Program-made: the position numbers and the translations under genes
Notes under the pieces: generated by a model
What the model was told of the DNA's origin: nothing
Databases searched by the model: none
The model's input: the letters and a program-made list of their open reading frames with translations, nothing else
In this document: in pieces, positions 28,590 through 37,457 of the stretch
Position numbering within the stretch: position 1 is the first letter of the stretch
Layout: every line of letters begins with the position of its first letter
Source: Bradyrhizobium canariense
GTDB taxonomy: Bacteria; Pseudomonadota; Alphaproteobacteria; Rhizobiales; Xanthobacteraceae
Direction: 5' to 3'
DNA length: 64,000 nucleotides
Assembly (NCBI RefSeq): GCF_019402665.1
Contig: NZ_VSST01000060.1
Span: 53,491 to 117,490 of the forward strand

Positions 28590-29930
28590 ATGTCACGCAA
28601 GACACTGACGCGACGTCAATTTGTGGCTGCCACTGCAATGTCCTCCACGGCGCTGATCGCGGCGCCCTATGTCCGGGGCGCTTACGCTGCCGGCAAACTT
28701 TCGATCGGCTTCTGGGACCACTGGGTGCCCGGCGCCAACGATGCCTCGACCGCTCTCGTCAAGGAATGGGGCGAGAAGGAGAAGGTCGAGGTTTCGATCG
28801 ACTACATCACCAGCAACAACAAGAAGATCGAGCTGACCGCAGCGGCCGAAGCCCAGGCCAAGTCCGGTCACGATATTCTCCAGATGCCGAGCTGGTGGCC
28901 GCACGCTTATTCCGAGAATCTCGAGCCGCTCAACGACGTCATGGAGCCGCTCATCAAGCAGAACGGTGAGGTGAACGACACCGTCAAATATCTCGGGCGG
29001 TCGGGCGGCAAATGGCTCGCAGTGCCCGCGACGCCGGGAAGCCAGATCAAAGGCCCCTGCTCCCGCATAGATCTGATGAAGAAACACGCCGGCATCGACG
29101 TGCAGGAGATGTATCCGGTCGGCGCTCCGCCGAAGGCGGACAACTGGACCATGGAGACGTTCCTGAAGGCGGCCGAGGCCTGCCACAAGGCCGGCTTCCC
29201 CTTCGGCATCGGTCTCGGCGAGACCACCGACAGCGTCGACACTGCCGGCGCGATCTTCCAGTCGTTCGGCGCCGAGCTCGTCAACGCCAAGGGCGATATC
29301 ACCGTCAAGACCGACGCGGTGCGGCAGGCGCTCGAATTCTACAAGAAGCTGATCGCCGTCCTGCCCACCGACGCGCCGTCCTGGGACGATGCCTCCAACA
29401 ACAAATGGCTGATCTCAGGCCGCGGCGCGATGATCCTGAATCCGCCGAGCGCCTGGGCGGTCGCCAAGCGCGACGCACCGCAAGTCGCCGAACAGTGCTG
29501 GACGCACGGCTTCCCGTCCGGTCCGAAGGGCCGTTTTGCGCCCTTCCTGCCATACTTCTGGGGCGTCTGGGCCTTTGGCAAGAACAAGGAAGCGGCCAAG
29601 AGCTTGCTCGTTCACCTGTCCTCGCCAGCGGCGATCGAGAAGTTCGTCGCGGCGAGCGGCGGGTACGATCTCCCGGCCTACGCGAACATGACGAAGTTCA
29701 AGACTTGGGCCGAGGAAGGGCCGCCGAAGGGCACACTCTTCCACTATCCGGATCCCTACAAGCAGCAGACGATGTCGATCGCCGCGTCTCCGGCGCCGCC
29801 GAAGATCGCCCAGCAGATCTACTTCCAGGCGACGCTGACCAAGATGGCGCTGCGCTTTGCACAAGGAGAGAAGTTGGAAACCGCGCTCGCCTGGGCCGAG
29901 GGCGAGTGCGAAGGCTTCATGCGGACCTGA
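28590..29930 (+). CDS. ABC transporter substrate-binding protein, family 1 (sugar type)
   Basis: 446 residues with a twin-arginine signal (MSRKTLTRRQFVAATAMSS, cleavage near AYA). The mature protein is a cluster-B/D sugar-type binding protein, with SFGAELVNAKGDITV and the typical FLPYFWGVWAFGKNKEAAK helix. It delivers substrate to the two permeases and the ATPase encoded downstream. The linked 2-hydroxyacid dehydrogenase suggests a polyol or sugar-acid ligand, but this is inference. The start is set by the signal and a GCGAGGAAACGAG ribosome site. Confidence 0.92.
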   Translation: MSRKTLTRRQFVAATAMSSTALIAAPYVRGAYAAGKLSIGFWDHWVPGANDASTALVKEWGEKEKVEVSIDYITSNNKKIELTAAAEAQAKSGHDILQMPSWWPHAYSENLEPLNDVMEPLIKQNGEVNDTVKYLGRSGGKWLAVPATPGSQIKGPCSRIDLMKKHAGIDVQEMYPVGAPPKADNWTMETFLKAAEACHKAGFPFGIGLGETTDSVDTAGAIFQSFGAELVNAKGDITVKTDAVRQALEFYKKLIAVLPTDAPSWDDASNNKWLISGRGAMILNPPSAWAVAKRDAPQVAEQCWTHGFPSGPKGRFAPFLPYFWGVWAFGKNKEAAKSLLVHLSSPAAIEKFVAASGGYDLPAYANMTKFKTWAEEGPPKGTLFHYPDPYKQQTMSIAASPAPPKIAQQIYFQATLTKMALRFAQGEKLETALAWAEGECEGFMRT

Positions 29931-29946
29931 GCCGGGTATGTGCCAT

Positions 29947-29975
29947 GGCGGTTCACGCTTCGGGCGTGGGCCGCC
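29947..29975 (+). promoter_or_regulatory. intercistronic hairpin after the binding-protein gene
   Basis: GGCGGTTCACGC pairs with GCGTGGGCCGCC around a TTCGG loop: 12 bp including two G-U pairs. It lies 16 bases after the binding-protein stop and 100 before the first permease, with no U-run. Such hairpins usually protect the upstream mRNA or partly terminate, giving more binding protein than permease. Confidence 0.6.
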
Positions 29976-30077
29976 GAGGCACCCCTCGCTCGATCCGCTT
30001 GCCGAATGAAGCCGACGGCTGCGCCGGCTTCGCCGTTCCAGATATCCTGCTAGGTGTCCTGCAAAGAGGCTAAATTC

Positions 30078-31016
30078 ATGGCCGATGTCGTCGTTGAGCA
30101 AGGCCGTCCCGCTCGAGCTGCGAGCCCGCGCAAACGGGCGAGCCTGCGCAATGCAATGGGACGGAAATCGACCGTAGCGTTCTTCCTGACGCTGCCGCTG
30201 ATCCTCCTGATCGCCCTGCTCGTACTTTATCCCGCCTTCTACTCGGTCTACCTGGCGACGCTGAACAAGGCGATGACAAAATTCGTCGGCCTCACCAACT
30301 TCACCTTTCTGTTCAAGCGCGAAACGTTCTGGATGGTGGTGAGACAGTCCTGCATTTTTGCGATCACCGCCGTGGTCTTCAAAGCGCTGATCGGCTTCAT
30401 CGTCGCGCATTTCGTCCACAACATTCCCGGCAAGAAGCAACGTAAATGGCGCGGCATGCTGCTGGTGCCCTGGGTGATCCCGCCGGCGATGAGCACGCTG
30501 GCATGGCTGTGGCTGTTCGACCCCTCCTACAGCGCCTTCAACTATACGCTCTCGTTCTTCGGCATCGGTCCCATCCCGTGGCTCGGTGATACCTTCTGGG
30601 CGCGTTTCTCCGTCATCCTCGTCAACGTCTGGTACGGCGCGCCGTTCTTCCTGATCATGTACCTGGCCGCGTTGAAATCCGTACCCGATCAGCTCTACGA
30701 AGCCGCAGCAATCGACGGCGCCAATTGGTGGCAGAAGATCTGGCACATCACCTTGCCGATGATGCGCAACATCATCGCCATCACCACGCTGTTCTCGCTG
30801 ATCGTCACTTTCGCCAATTTCGACATCGTGCGCATCCTCACCTCCGGCGGTCCGCTCGACCGGACGCACCTGTTCGCCACCTGGGCGTTCCAGGTCGGCA
30901 TCCAGAGCAGCGACATTCCGCTCGGCGCCTGCGTCTCGCTGTTCATGGTGCCGATCCTCGCCGTCGCAGCGGTCTTCATCCTGCGCGATGTCAACAAACG
31001 TGGGAACGAAGCCTGA
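30078..31016 (+). CDS. ABC transporter permease, sugar type (subunit 1)
   Basis: 312 residues, MalF/UgpA-like, with about six membrane helices. The first is LPLILLIALLVLYPAFYSVYL, and the cytoplasmic EAA loop reads YEAAAIDGANWWQKIWHITLP. It forms the membrane channel with the next gene product. The stop overlaps the next start by one base (TGATG). Confidence 0.92.
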   Translation: MADVVVEQGRPARAASPRKRASLRNAMGRKSTVAFFLTLPLILLIALLVLYPAFYSVYLATLNKAMTKFVGLTNFTFLFKRETFWMVVRQSCIFAITAVVFKALIGFIVAHFVHNIPGKKQRKWRGMLLVPWVIPPAMSTLAWLWLFDPSYSAFNYTLSFFGIGPIPWLGDTFWARFSVILVNVWYGAPFFLIMYLAALKSVPDQLYEAAAIDGANWWQKIWHITLPMMRNIIAITTLFSLIVTFANFDIVRILTSGGPLDRTHLFATWAFQVGIQSSDIPLGACVSLFMVPILAVAAVFILRDVNKRGNEA

Positions 31017-31927
31017 TGAGCACGCTCGCAATCGACAAGGCCGGACCGACACGCAAGGTCAAGCTTCGAAGCATGAGCCGCGACCGCACCTGGGCGCTGC
31101 GCTGGTCCTACTTTTTCCTGGTGCTGTTTGCGATCTTCTTCCTGATCCCGCCGATCTACATGCTGATCACCTCGCTCAAGAGCAGCGCGGAGATCTCGGC
31201 CGCCACCAATCCGTGGTGGGTATTTCATCCGACCCTCTCGAATTATGTCGAGCTACTGACCTCGAACCAGTTCCTGCGATTCTTCTGGAATTCGTCGATG
31301 ATCTCGATCGTGGTCGTGATCGTGACGATGTTGATCAGCATTCCGGCGGCGTTTGCATTGGCGCGGATGAAGTTCTGGGGCTCGGCGACGCTCGCGACCG
31401 GCGTGTTCCTGACCTATCTCATTCCGGACAGCCTTCTGTTCATTCCGCTGTTCAAGGTGCTCGCGACCGTCCAGGAGTTCACCGGCATCCCCCTGCTCAA
31501 CCGGTGGTACGTGCTGGTGTTCATCTATCCGACGCTGACCGTGCCGTTCTGCACCTGGATCATGATCGGTTATTTCGCCTCGATCCCGAAGGAGCTGGAC
31601 GAGGCGGCTCTGATCGACGGCGCCTCCTGGCTGCAGACCCTGACGCGGATTTTCATCCCCGTTGCCCTGCCCGGCCTGATCGCAGCGACCATCTTCGCCT
31701 TCACCGTGTCCTGGGCGCAGTTCCTCTATCCGCTGGTGTTCACGACATCCATCGACCAGCTCGTGCTGCCGGTCGGCATCACCACCACGCTGATCAAGGG
31801 CGACGTCTTCAACTGGGGTCAGATCATGACCGGCGCGCTGCTTGGCGCTGCCCCGCCGCTGGTCATCTACGCCTTCCTGATGGACTATTACATTGCCGGC
31901 CTGACCGCCGGCGCGACAAAGGGTTGA
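31016..31927 (+). CDS. ABC transporter permease, sugar type (subunit 2)
   Basis: 303 residues, MalG/UgpE-like. It has a first helix YFFLVLFAIFFLIPPIYML, IPAAFALARMKF, and the EAA loop LDEAALIDGASWLQTLTRIF. It pairs with the preceding permease. The ATPase gene starts 6 bp after its stop. Confidence 0.92.
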   Translation: MSTLAIDKAGPTRKVKLRSMSRDRTWALRWSYFFLVLFAIFFLIPPIYMLITSLKSSAEISAATNPWWVFHPTLSNYVELLTSNQFLRFFWNSSMISIVVVIVTMLISIPAAFALARMKFWGSATLATGVFLTYLIPDSLLFIPLFKVLATVQEFTGIPLLNRWYVLVFIYPTLTVPFCTWIMIGYFASIPKELDEAALIDGASWLQTLTRIFIPVALPGLIAATIFAFTVSWAQFLYPLVFTTSIDQLVLPVGITTTLIKGDVFNWGQIMTGALLGAAPPLVIYAFLMDYYIAGLTAGATKG

Positions 31928-31933
31928 TGTCTT

Positions 31934-33034
31934 ATGGCTGAGGTTGCGCTGCGGAAGGTGGTCAAGCGTTACGACGACGTCGAGGCGGTGCGCGGCATCG
32001 ATCTCGACATCTCCGATCATGAGTTCATCGTGCTCGTCGGCCCCTCCGGCTGCGGCAAGTCGACGACGTTGCGGATGATCGCAGGGCTCGAGGACATCAC
32101 CGACGGCGACATCATGATCGGCGGGGACGTCGTCAACGACGTGCCGCCGAAGGACCGCGACATCGCAATGGTGTTTCAGAACTATGCGCTCTATCCGCAT
32201 ATGACGGTTGCGGAGAACATGTCATTCGGGCTGCGGCTCAAGCACTATCCCAAGGCCGAGATCAAGGCGCGGGTGACCGAGGCCGCCCGCCTCCTCGACA
32301 TCACCGACCTGATCGACCGCAAGCCGAAGCAGCTCTCCGGCGGCCAGCGCCAGCGCGTCGCCATGGGGCGGGCCATCGTGCGCAACCCGAAAGTCTTCCT
32401 GTTCGACGAGCCGCTGTCCAATCTCGACGCCAAGCTGCGCGTGCAGATGCGGATCGAGATCAAGAAGGTGCACCAGAAGGTCCGAACCACGACGGTCTAC
32501 GTCACCCACGACCAGGTCGAGGCGATGACGCTGGCCGATCGCGTGGTGGTGATGAACAAGGGTCGGATCGAGCAGATCGGCACGCCGAACGAGCTCTACC
32601 ACAAGCCGGCGACGCGCTTCGTCGCGGGCTTCATCGGCTCGCCGGCGATGAACTTCATTCCGTGCCGGCTCGAGGAGGTCGGCGGCAAGCTCAACATCCG
32701 CCTGACGGACCGCATCTCATTCCCGTTGCCGCCGGCCCGCGCCGCCCGTTACAGCGCACTGCCTCGATCTGAAAACCTGTTGCTCGGCATCCGTCCCGAA
32801 CATCTCACGGAATCGCATGCGCATCTGGAGCCGGGTGTCGAGACCTTCGACACCGTGCTTGACGTCACCGAGCCGATGGGGATGGAGACGCTGGTCTATT
32901 TCGGACTGGAAGGCACGCCCGTCTGCGGCCGCGTCGATCCCAATGCGGGCGCCAAGGACGGGGCACCCATGCGTTTGGCAATGGACCTCAACAATATGCA
33001 CCTGCTAAACGAGGCGACCGGCGTCGTCTTGTGA
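31934..33034 (+). CDS. ABC transporter ATP-binding protein, sugar type (UgpC/MalK-like)
   Basis: 366 residues. Walker A GPSGCGKST, Q-loop MVFQNYALYPHM, signature LSGGQRQRV, Walker B VFLFDEPLSNLD and switch THDQ are intact. The C-terminal OB-fold regulatory domain is present (IGSPAMNFI, LLGIRPEHL, MGMETLVYFG). It energises the importer encoded just upstream. Confidence 0.95.
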   Translation: MAEVALRKVVKRYDDVEAVRGIDLDISDHEFIVLVGPSGCGKSTTLRMIAGLEDITDGDIMIGGDVVNDVPPKDRDIAMVFQNYALYPHMTVAENMSFGLRLKHYPKAEIKARVTEAARLLDITDLIDRKPKQLSGGQRQRVAMGRAIVRNPKVFLFDEPLSNLDAKLRVQMRIEIKKVHQKVRTTTVYVTHDQVEAMTLADRVVVMNKGRIEQIGTPNELYHKPATRFVAGFIGSPAMNFIPCRLEEVGGKLNIRLTDRISFPLPPARAARYSALPRSENLLLGIRPEHLTESHAHLEPGVETFDTVLDVTEPMGMETLVYFGLEGTPVCGRVDPNAGAKDGAPMRLAMDLNNMHLLNEATGVVL

Positions 33035-33067
33035 CGGCCGGCCAAGAAACTCGCGCAGGTAGGGACG

Positions 33068-34057
33068 ATGTCGACCAACAAGAAGAAAATCTTTGTCACG
33101 CAAACTTTGTCGCAAGGCGCCCGCGCCCTCCTCACCCAGCGAGATGACATCGAGCTCATCGAGTTTCCGAACCTGATCTCCGCCAAGGACTTCGAAGCGC
33201 TGCTGAAGAGCCACGCGCCGGTCCATGGCGTGGCGCTCGGCGCCACCGCTTTCGGCGAGACCGAGCTCGAAGCTTCAAAGGACATGAAGGTGGTGACCCG
33301 GATCGGCGTCGGTTACGACGCCGTCGACGTCCCAGCCCTTTCCCGCCGCAAGGTGCCGCTGATGGTCGCGGGCAGCGCGAACTCGCCCTCGGTCGCCGAG
33401 CAGGCGCTGTTCATGATGCTGACACTGGCCAAACGCGCGCAGGAGATGCACGCCTGCGTCAAGGACGGCAAATGGGCCGAGCGCCTCGGCATGCTGCCGT
33501 TCGATCTGTACGGCAAGACCGTCCTCATCGTCGGCTTCGGCCGCATCGGCACCCGCACCGCCAAGCGCTGCCTGGCGATGGACATGAATGTGCAGGTCTA
33601 TGATCCCTACAAGGGAGCCGCGGAGATCAAGGCAGCCGGCTGCGAGCCGGTCGCCGATCTCGATGCCGCACTGCCGCACGCCGATTTCGTCACCATCCAC
33701 TGCCCGAAGACGCCGGAGACCGTCGGCCTGTTCGATGCTGACAGGATCGGCCGGATGAAGCCGAAATCCTATCTCATCAACACCGCGCGCGGCGGCATCG
33801 TGAAGGAAGCGGCGCTGTATGACGCACTGGTCTCGGGCAAGCTCGCCGGTGCCGGCATCGACGTGTTCGAGGTCGAGCCGCCGCCGGTCAGCAACGCGCT
33901 GTTCGCGCTGCCCAACGTCATCATGGCCCCGCATGTCGCCGGCGTCACGGTCGAGGCGGTGAGCCGGATGAGCGAGCAGACCGCGCGCAACATCCTGAGT
34001 GTGCTGGACGGCGATCCCATCCGGCAGAACATCATCAATCAGGATGTCCTGGGCTGA
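33068..34057 (+). CDS. D-2-hydroxyacid dehydrogenase
   Basis: 329 residues, SerA-like catalytic and NAD-binding domains without the ACT domain. The Rossmann motif VGFGRIGTRTAKRC, catalytic Arg in NTARGGIV, Glu in FEVEPP and His in MAPHVAG are present. It oxidises or reduces a 2-hydroxyacid with NAD(P). It is the last gene of the ABC operon (33 bp after the ATPase), so it probably handles the imported compound. A GGGCGGAC/GTCCGCCC hairpin follows. Confidence 0.9.
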   Translation: MSTNKKKIFVTQTLSQGARALLTQRDDIELIEFPNLISAKDFEALLKSHAPVHGVALGATAFGETELEASKDMKVVTRIGVGYDAVDVPALSRRKVPLMVAGSANSPSVAEQALFMMLTLAKRAQEMHACVKDGKWAERLGMLPFDLYGKTVLIVGFGRIGTRTAKRCLAMDMNVQVYDPYKGAAEIKAAGCEPVADLDAALPHADFVTIHCPKTPETVGLFDADRIGRMKPKSYLINTARGGIVKEAALYDALVSGKLAGAGIDVFEVEPPPVSNALFALPNVIMAPHVAGVTVEAVSRMSEQTARNILSVLDGDPIRQNIINQDVLG

Positions 34058-34081
34058 GCTGGTCTTCCGGGCGGTTCTTCT

Positions 34082-34102
34082 GGGCGGACGATCAGTCCGC
34101 CC
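34082..34102 (+). terminator. terminator-like hairpin after the ABC operon
   Basis: GGGCGGAC (34082-34089), loop GATCA and GTCCGCCC (34095-34102) form a perfect 8-bp stem 24 bases after the dehydrogenase stop. No U-run follows, so termination may need Rho, or the hairpin may only stabilise the 3' end. Confidence 0.5.
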
Positions 34103-34240
34103 GCCTTCGGAACGCCAGAATGAGTCCCATTTTGGTGCAGATCGAGCCCTCACTCAGCCTTAATCAAACCCGCGTAATAGGTCCGGCCGCGGCGGCAGTG
34201 GGACAGACTTGCCGGCCGCGTCGAGCTGGAGGATGGACCC

Positions 34241-34756
34241 TTGTCAGAGATCGACCCGACCGACCACGCGTTGGCGACCATTGCCAGCATCCTGGAGCAC
34301 CCTGAACCCGTCCTCGTCGTGCGCGAGACCGAGACCGTGCGCGAAACCGAGACCGTCACCGTGACCGAAATGGTGGTTGCCGGTGAGCATGGGGTCGCGG
34401 ACGAGCACGCGTTCGTCGACGAGCACCTGACGGTCGATGAGCATCCGGTGGTCGAGGAGCAGCCCCTGGTGCCGGAGCACACCGATGCCGACGGCTACAG
34501 CAAGGTCGGCCCCGGGCCGATGGTGGCCATCCGTCTGAAATGGACGGTCCATCGCGGCGATGACGGCCAGTTCTACGTCCACGAGACCATCGGCGAGCAG
34601 TCCGTGCCCGTGGTCAGCGGCCCGATGACCGGCGAAGCCGCGGTGCATTTCGTCGACGCGCACGAGGACGAGGCCCATCGGCGCTTCGAAGAGCTGCGCA
34701 GCGAAATCGCCGGCCGCAGCTCGCTCGCCGATTACGAGCGCAAGGGCGAAGCCTAG
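34241..34756 (+). CDS. hypothetical protein with acidic repeats
   Basis: 171 residues from a TTG (34241) preceded by CTGGAGGA. Residues about 25-80 are imperfect repeats (VRETETVRETETV, then VDEH/ADEH units) that are strongly acidic. The C-terminal half (VAIRLKWTVHRGDDGQFYVHETIG) looks like a small folded domain, followed by a charged helix. No signal peptide. The family is not recognised. It may start its own transcription unit after the hairpin at 34082. Confidence 0.65.
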   Translation: MSEIDPTDHALATIASILEHPEPVLVVRETETVRETETVTVTEMVVAGEHGVADEHAFVDEHLTVDEHPVVEEQPLVPEHTDADGYSKVGPGPMVAIRLKWTVHRGDDGQFYVHETIGEQSVPVVSGPMTGEAAVHFVDAHEDEAHRRFEELRSEIAGRSSLADYERKGEA

Positions 34757-34789
34757 CGCGTTTTCGCGCGACGTGGATGCCGGTTCGGC

Positions 34790-35299
34790 CTATCGTCGTC
34801 CGAGATAATCCTTCTTCACGAGCTCGACGCCTGCGTGCCGCAACAGGTCGTAGGCTGTCGTGACGTGAAAGAAGAACTGCGGGACGCTGAAGGTCAGCAG
34901 CAGCGTCCGCCCGGTGAACGGCAACTCGGTCCCGTTCTTCAGCCTGAAGAAGACGTTCCGTTCCGCCGCAGCATCGATCTCCGCGCGCGGCAGGCTTTCG
35001 ATGAACTCGATTGACGTCGCAATGCGGGCCTGGAGCCCGGCCATGTCGTGCTCCAGCACCGGCAGCGTCACCGGCTCCTGCTCGGCCAGCAAGGCCGCGG
35101 CGACCGTGGCGTGGCGGCAGGCCTCACCGATCTGTTGCGCCAGATCGTACATGTCGGGTGCCATGCGCATGCCGAGCAGGACGGCCGGATTGAACTTCCG
35201 CGCTTCGGCATAGGCAACGCCCTTGTCGAGCAGTGCGGACAGGTTGCGCAGATACGGCACGAAGAGTCCGACCGAGGCGTCATACATCGAGATCGTCAC
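34790..35299 (-). CDS. DUF1993 family protein
   Basis: 169 residues from GTG 35299 (reading MTISMYDASVG), preceded by GAAGGGA. The sequence follows the DUF1993 pattern: LRNLSALLDKGVAYAE, LLGMRMAPDMYDLAQQI and FFFHVTTAYDLLRHAGV near the C-terminus. The family is a DinB-like four-helix bundle of unknown role, with possible metal ligands His in the last helix. It is transcribed divergently from the pheC-like gene. Confidence 0.88.
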   Translation of the reverse strand: MTISMYDASVGLFVPYLRNLSALLDKGVAYAEARKFNPAVLLGMRMAPDMYDLAQQIGEACRHATVAAALLAEQEPVTLPVLEHDMAGLQARIATSIEFIESLPRAEIDAAAERNVFFRLKNGTELPFTGRTLLLTFSVPQFFFHVTTAYDLLRHAGVELVKKDYLGRR

Positions 35300-35413
35300 T
35301 TCAAAATTCCCTTCACTTCCGCCTCGCCAGCGACGGGCATCTGGTCTAAATCCAAGCCTCAAGACAGGCATCGAGAGCTGCACAATGACAGCTTGGGCAT
35401 GGGTGGAAAAGAG

Positions 35414-36208
35414 ATGATCGTTCGAATGACCAGTCGAATTCTGGCGACTTTGGCCGTGGTCCTGCTGGCAAACCTTTCGGCCCAGGCACAGCAGGCGGCG
35501 CCGTCCCGCCTCGACGAGATCGTCAAGCGCGGCACTTTGCGCGTCGGCATGACCGGCGACTACAAGCCCTTCACCTATCTCGACAAGACGACGCAGCAGT
35601 TCAACGGCTTCGATGTCGACATGGCGGAGGCGCTCGGCAAGGCGCTCGGCGTCAAGGTCGAATTCGTGCCGACGGCCTGGCCGAAGCTGATGAAGGATTT
35701 CGAGGCCGATCAGTTCGACATCGCCATGGGCGGCGTCTCGGTCACGCTGGACCGGCAGAAGAAGGGCTTCTTCTCCACGCCGATCATGCGCGAGGGCAAG
35801 ACGCCGATCGCGCGCTGTGCCGATGTCGGCAAATACCAGAGCATCACCGACATCGACAAGAAGGGCACCCGCGTCATCGTCAATCCCGGCGGCACCAACG
35901 AGCGCTTCGCGCGTGCCAACATCAAGGACGCCGACATCACAGTCTTCCCGGACAATACCGTGATCTTCGACGAGATCGCCAAGGGCAATGCCGACCTGAT
36001 GATGACGGACGCCTCCGAGACGCGCTACCAGCAAAAGCAGCATCAAGGCGTGCTCTGCGCGGTGCATCCCGAAAATCCGTTCGATTTCTCCGAGAAGGCC
36101 TATTGGCTCCAGCGCGACATGGCGCTGAAGGCGTTCGTCGATCAATGGCTGCACATTTCGATGCAGGACGGCAGCTACAAGAAGATCTACGCCACCTGGT
36201 TCGATTAG
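35414..36208 (+). CDS. periplasmic cyclohexadienyl dehydratase-like protein
   Basis: 264 residues with a Sec signal (cleaved near AQA, residue 25). It has the fold of amino-acid binding proteins (SBP_bac_3), but the pattern SRLDEIVKRGTLRVGMTGDY, VPTAWPKLMKDF, FDIAMGGVSVTLDRQ, VNPGGTNERFARAN, MMTDASETR and DQWLHI closely follows my memory of Pseudomonas aeruginosa PheC. That enzyme converts prephenate to phenylpyruvate and arogenate to phenylalanine in the periplasm. Glu202 in SETR lies where I believe the catalytic Glu of PheC sits. No ABC permease or ATPase is adjacent, which argues against a transport role. ATG 35414 follows GGAAAAGAG. Confidence 0.75.
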   Translation: MIVRMTSRILATLAVVLLANLSAQAQQAAPSRLDEIVKRGTLRVGMTGDYKPFTYLDKTTQQFNGFDVDMAEALGKALGVKVEFVPTAWPKLMKDFEADQFDIAMGGVSVTLDRQKKGFFSTPIMREGKTPIARCADVGKYQSITDIDKKGTRVIVNPGGTNERFARANIKDADITVFPDNTVIFDEIAKGNADLMMTDASETRYQQKQHQGVLCAVHPENPFDFSEKAYWLQRDMALKAFVDQWLHISMQDGSYKKIYATWFD

Positions 36209-36302
36209 GGCCGCGTCCTCCAGTCGCTTGTGCCGGCCAAACTTTGGACCGGCTCCGGTGCTATTGAACCCGAAACGGAGAAAGCACGACTCATACCGTG
36301 AC

Positions 36303-36318
36303 AGTGATCTAGGTCACT
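36303..36318. promoter_or_regulatory. CRP/FNR-like palindrome
   Basis: AGTGATCTAGGTCACT contains GTGA-N6-TCAC, the core spacing of CRP/FNR-family sites, 62 bp upstream of the DUF2147 start. A TTTT follows, so a weak hairpin terminator for the preceding gene is an alternative reading. Confidence 0.4.
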
Positions 36319-36380
36319 TTTTGCGATCAAACCGGGGCGTAAGCGTCGGTTTGGGGACCACCTGTTTCAGGAGATGCGAA

Positions 36381-37277
36381 ATGAGGAAGCTGTTGGCCAC
36401 GGCCGCATTCCTTTTGGCGAGCACCGCTGCGCAGGCGCAGTACACCTTCGACTATGGCGGGCACACCATCCGCATCGATCCCGACCGCGGCACGGTGCAA
36501 ATCCCCGGCGTCTACGACAACACCGGCCAGGGCAAGGCGAAGAAGGCCAAGACCGATGCCAAGGGGGCTCCGAAAGCGGACCCGCAGGCACCGCAACAAG
36601 CCAAGGTTGACCCGCAGCCGCCGGCCAATCCAGCACTGGTCACCGCGCCCCCGGCGGCCGAGCAGGCCCCTGTCCAAGCTCCCGTCCAAGCTCCCGTGGC
36701 CGTCGCGCCTCCTGCCCCGCCGGCACCTCCCGCCACCACGGCAAACAATGCTCCGGCGGAAGACGCGCTTGTGCCGCCGCCTCAGCCGGCCCCAAGTGCT
36801 GCCCCGACGGTGGCCGCAGTACCGCCCGCACCGCCTCCACCGCCCGCCCCGACCGTCGCAGCCGCGCCTCCGGCGCCGTCTCCGCCTCCCGTTCCGCCGC
36901 CTGCGCCTGCTCAGTCGGCTGCCGTCGCGCCGCCGGCTCCTGCAACCGCACCCACGCGCGATCTCAATTCACCGCTCGGCGTCTGGCTCACCGAGGAGAA
37001 GGAAGGCAAGGTCCGGATCGAGCAATGCGGCAGCAATCTGTGCGGCTATTCGGTCGATTCGAAATCGAACCAGAATGGCGAGCAGGTTCTGATCAACATG
37101 AAGCCCGGCAAGGACCAGAACAAGGACCCAAAATGGTCCGGCCGCATCCTCGATCCGAACTCCGGCTCGACCTACGATTCAACCATCGCGCTGAAGGGCA
37201 CCGATCGCCTGCGCGTGCAGGGCTGCGCCTTCGGCGGCATGTTCTGCGGCGGCCAGACCTGGACGCGGGTGAACTGA
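36381..37277 (+). CDS. DUF2147 domain protein with proline-rich linker
   Basis: 298 residues with a Sec signal (MRKLLATAAFLLASTAAQA). A short N-terminal module (YTFDYGGHTIRIDPDRG) is followed by a 130-residue Pro/Ala/Val-rich linker. The C-terminal DUF2147 domain (about 200-298) shows GVWLTEEKEGKVRIEQCG and two Cys pairs (CGSNLCGY and CAFGGMFCGG). It is presumably periplasmic; the domain is a small calycin-like barrel of unknown ligand. The upstream frame to 36228 is ignored. Confidence 0.8.
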   Translation: MRKLLATAAFLLASTAAQAQYTFDYGGHTIRIDPDRGTVQIPGVYDNTGQGKAKKAKTDAKGAPKADPQAPQQAKVDPQPPANPALVTAPPAAEQAPVQAPVQAPVAVAPPAPPAPPATTANNAPAEDALVPPPQPAPSAAPTVAAVPPAPPPPPAPTVAAAPPAPSPPPVPPPAPAQSAAVAPPAPATAPTRDLNSPLGVWLTEEKEGKVRIEQCGSNLCGYSVDSKSNQNGEQVLINMKPGKDQNKDPKWSGRILDPNSGSTYDSTIALKGTDRLRVQGCAFGGMFCGGQTWTRVN

Positions 37278-37306
37278 CTTCGGGGCGACACTCTGACCGA
37301 CGCAAG

Positions 37307-37335
37307 GGGGCCCGCAGCGCGGGTCCCTTTTGCTT
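37307..37335 (+). terminator. intrinsic terminator
   Basis: GGGGCCCGC and GCGGGTCCC form a 9-bp stem with one G-U pair and a 3-base loop, followed by TTTTGCTTTT. It lies 30 bases after the DUF2147 stop. Confidence 0.8.
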
Positions 37336-37457
37336 TTGTCGTCAAATCGATTGCGACGTGCGCGACATCACAGAGCCCGTCGCGCGCGTGACAACCCTCA
37401 CATCGCCGGTTCCGCGTCCGTGACACGATCCCGCATGATCAACCCTAGGGGCGTGTC

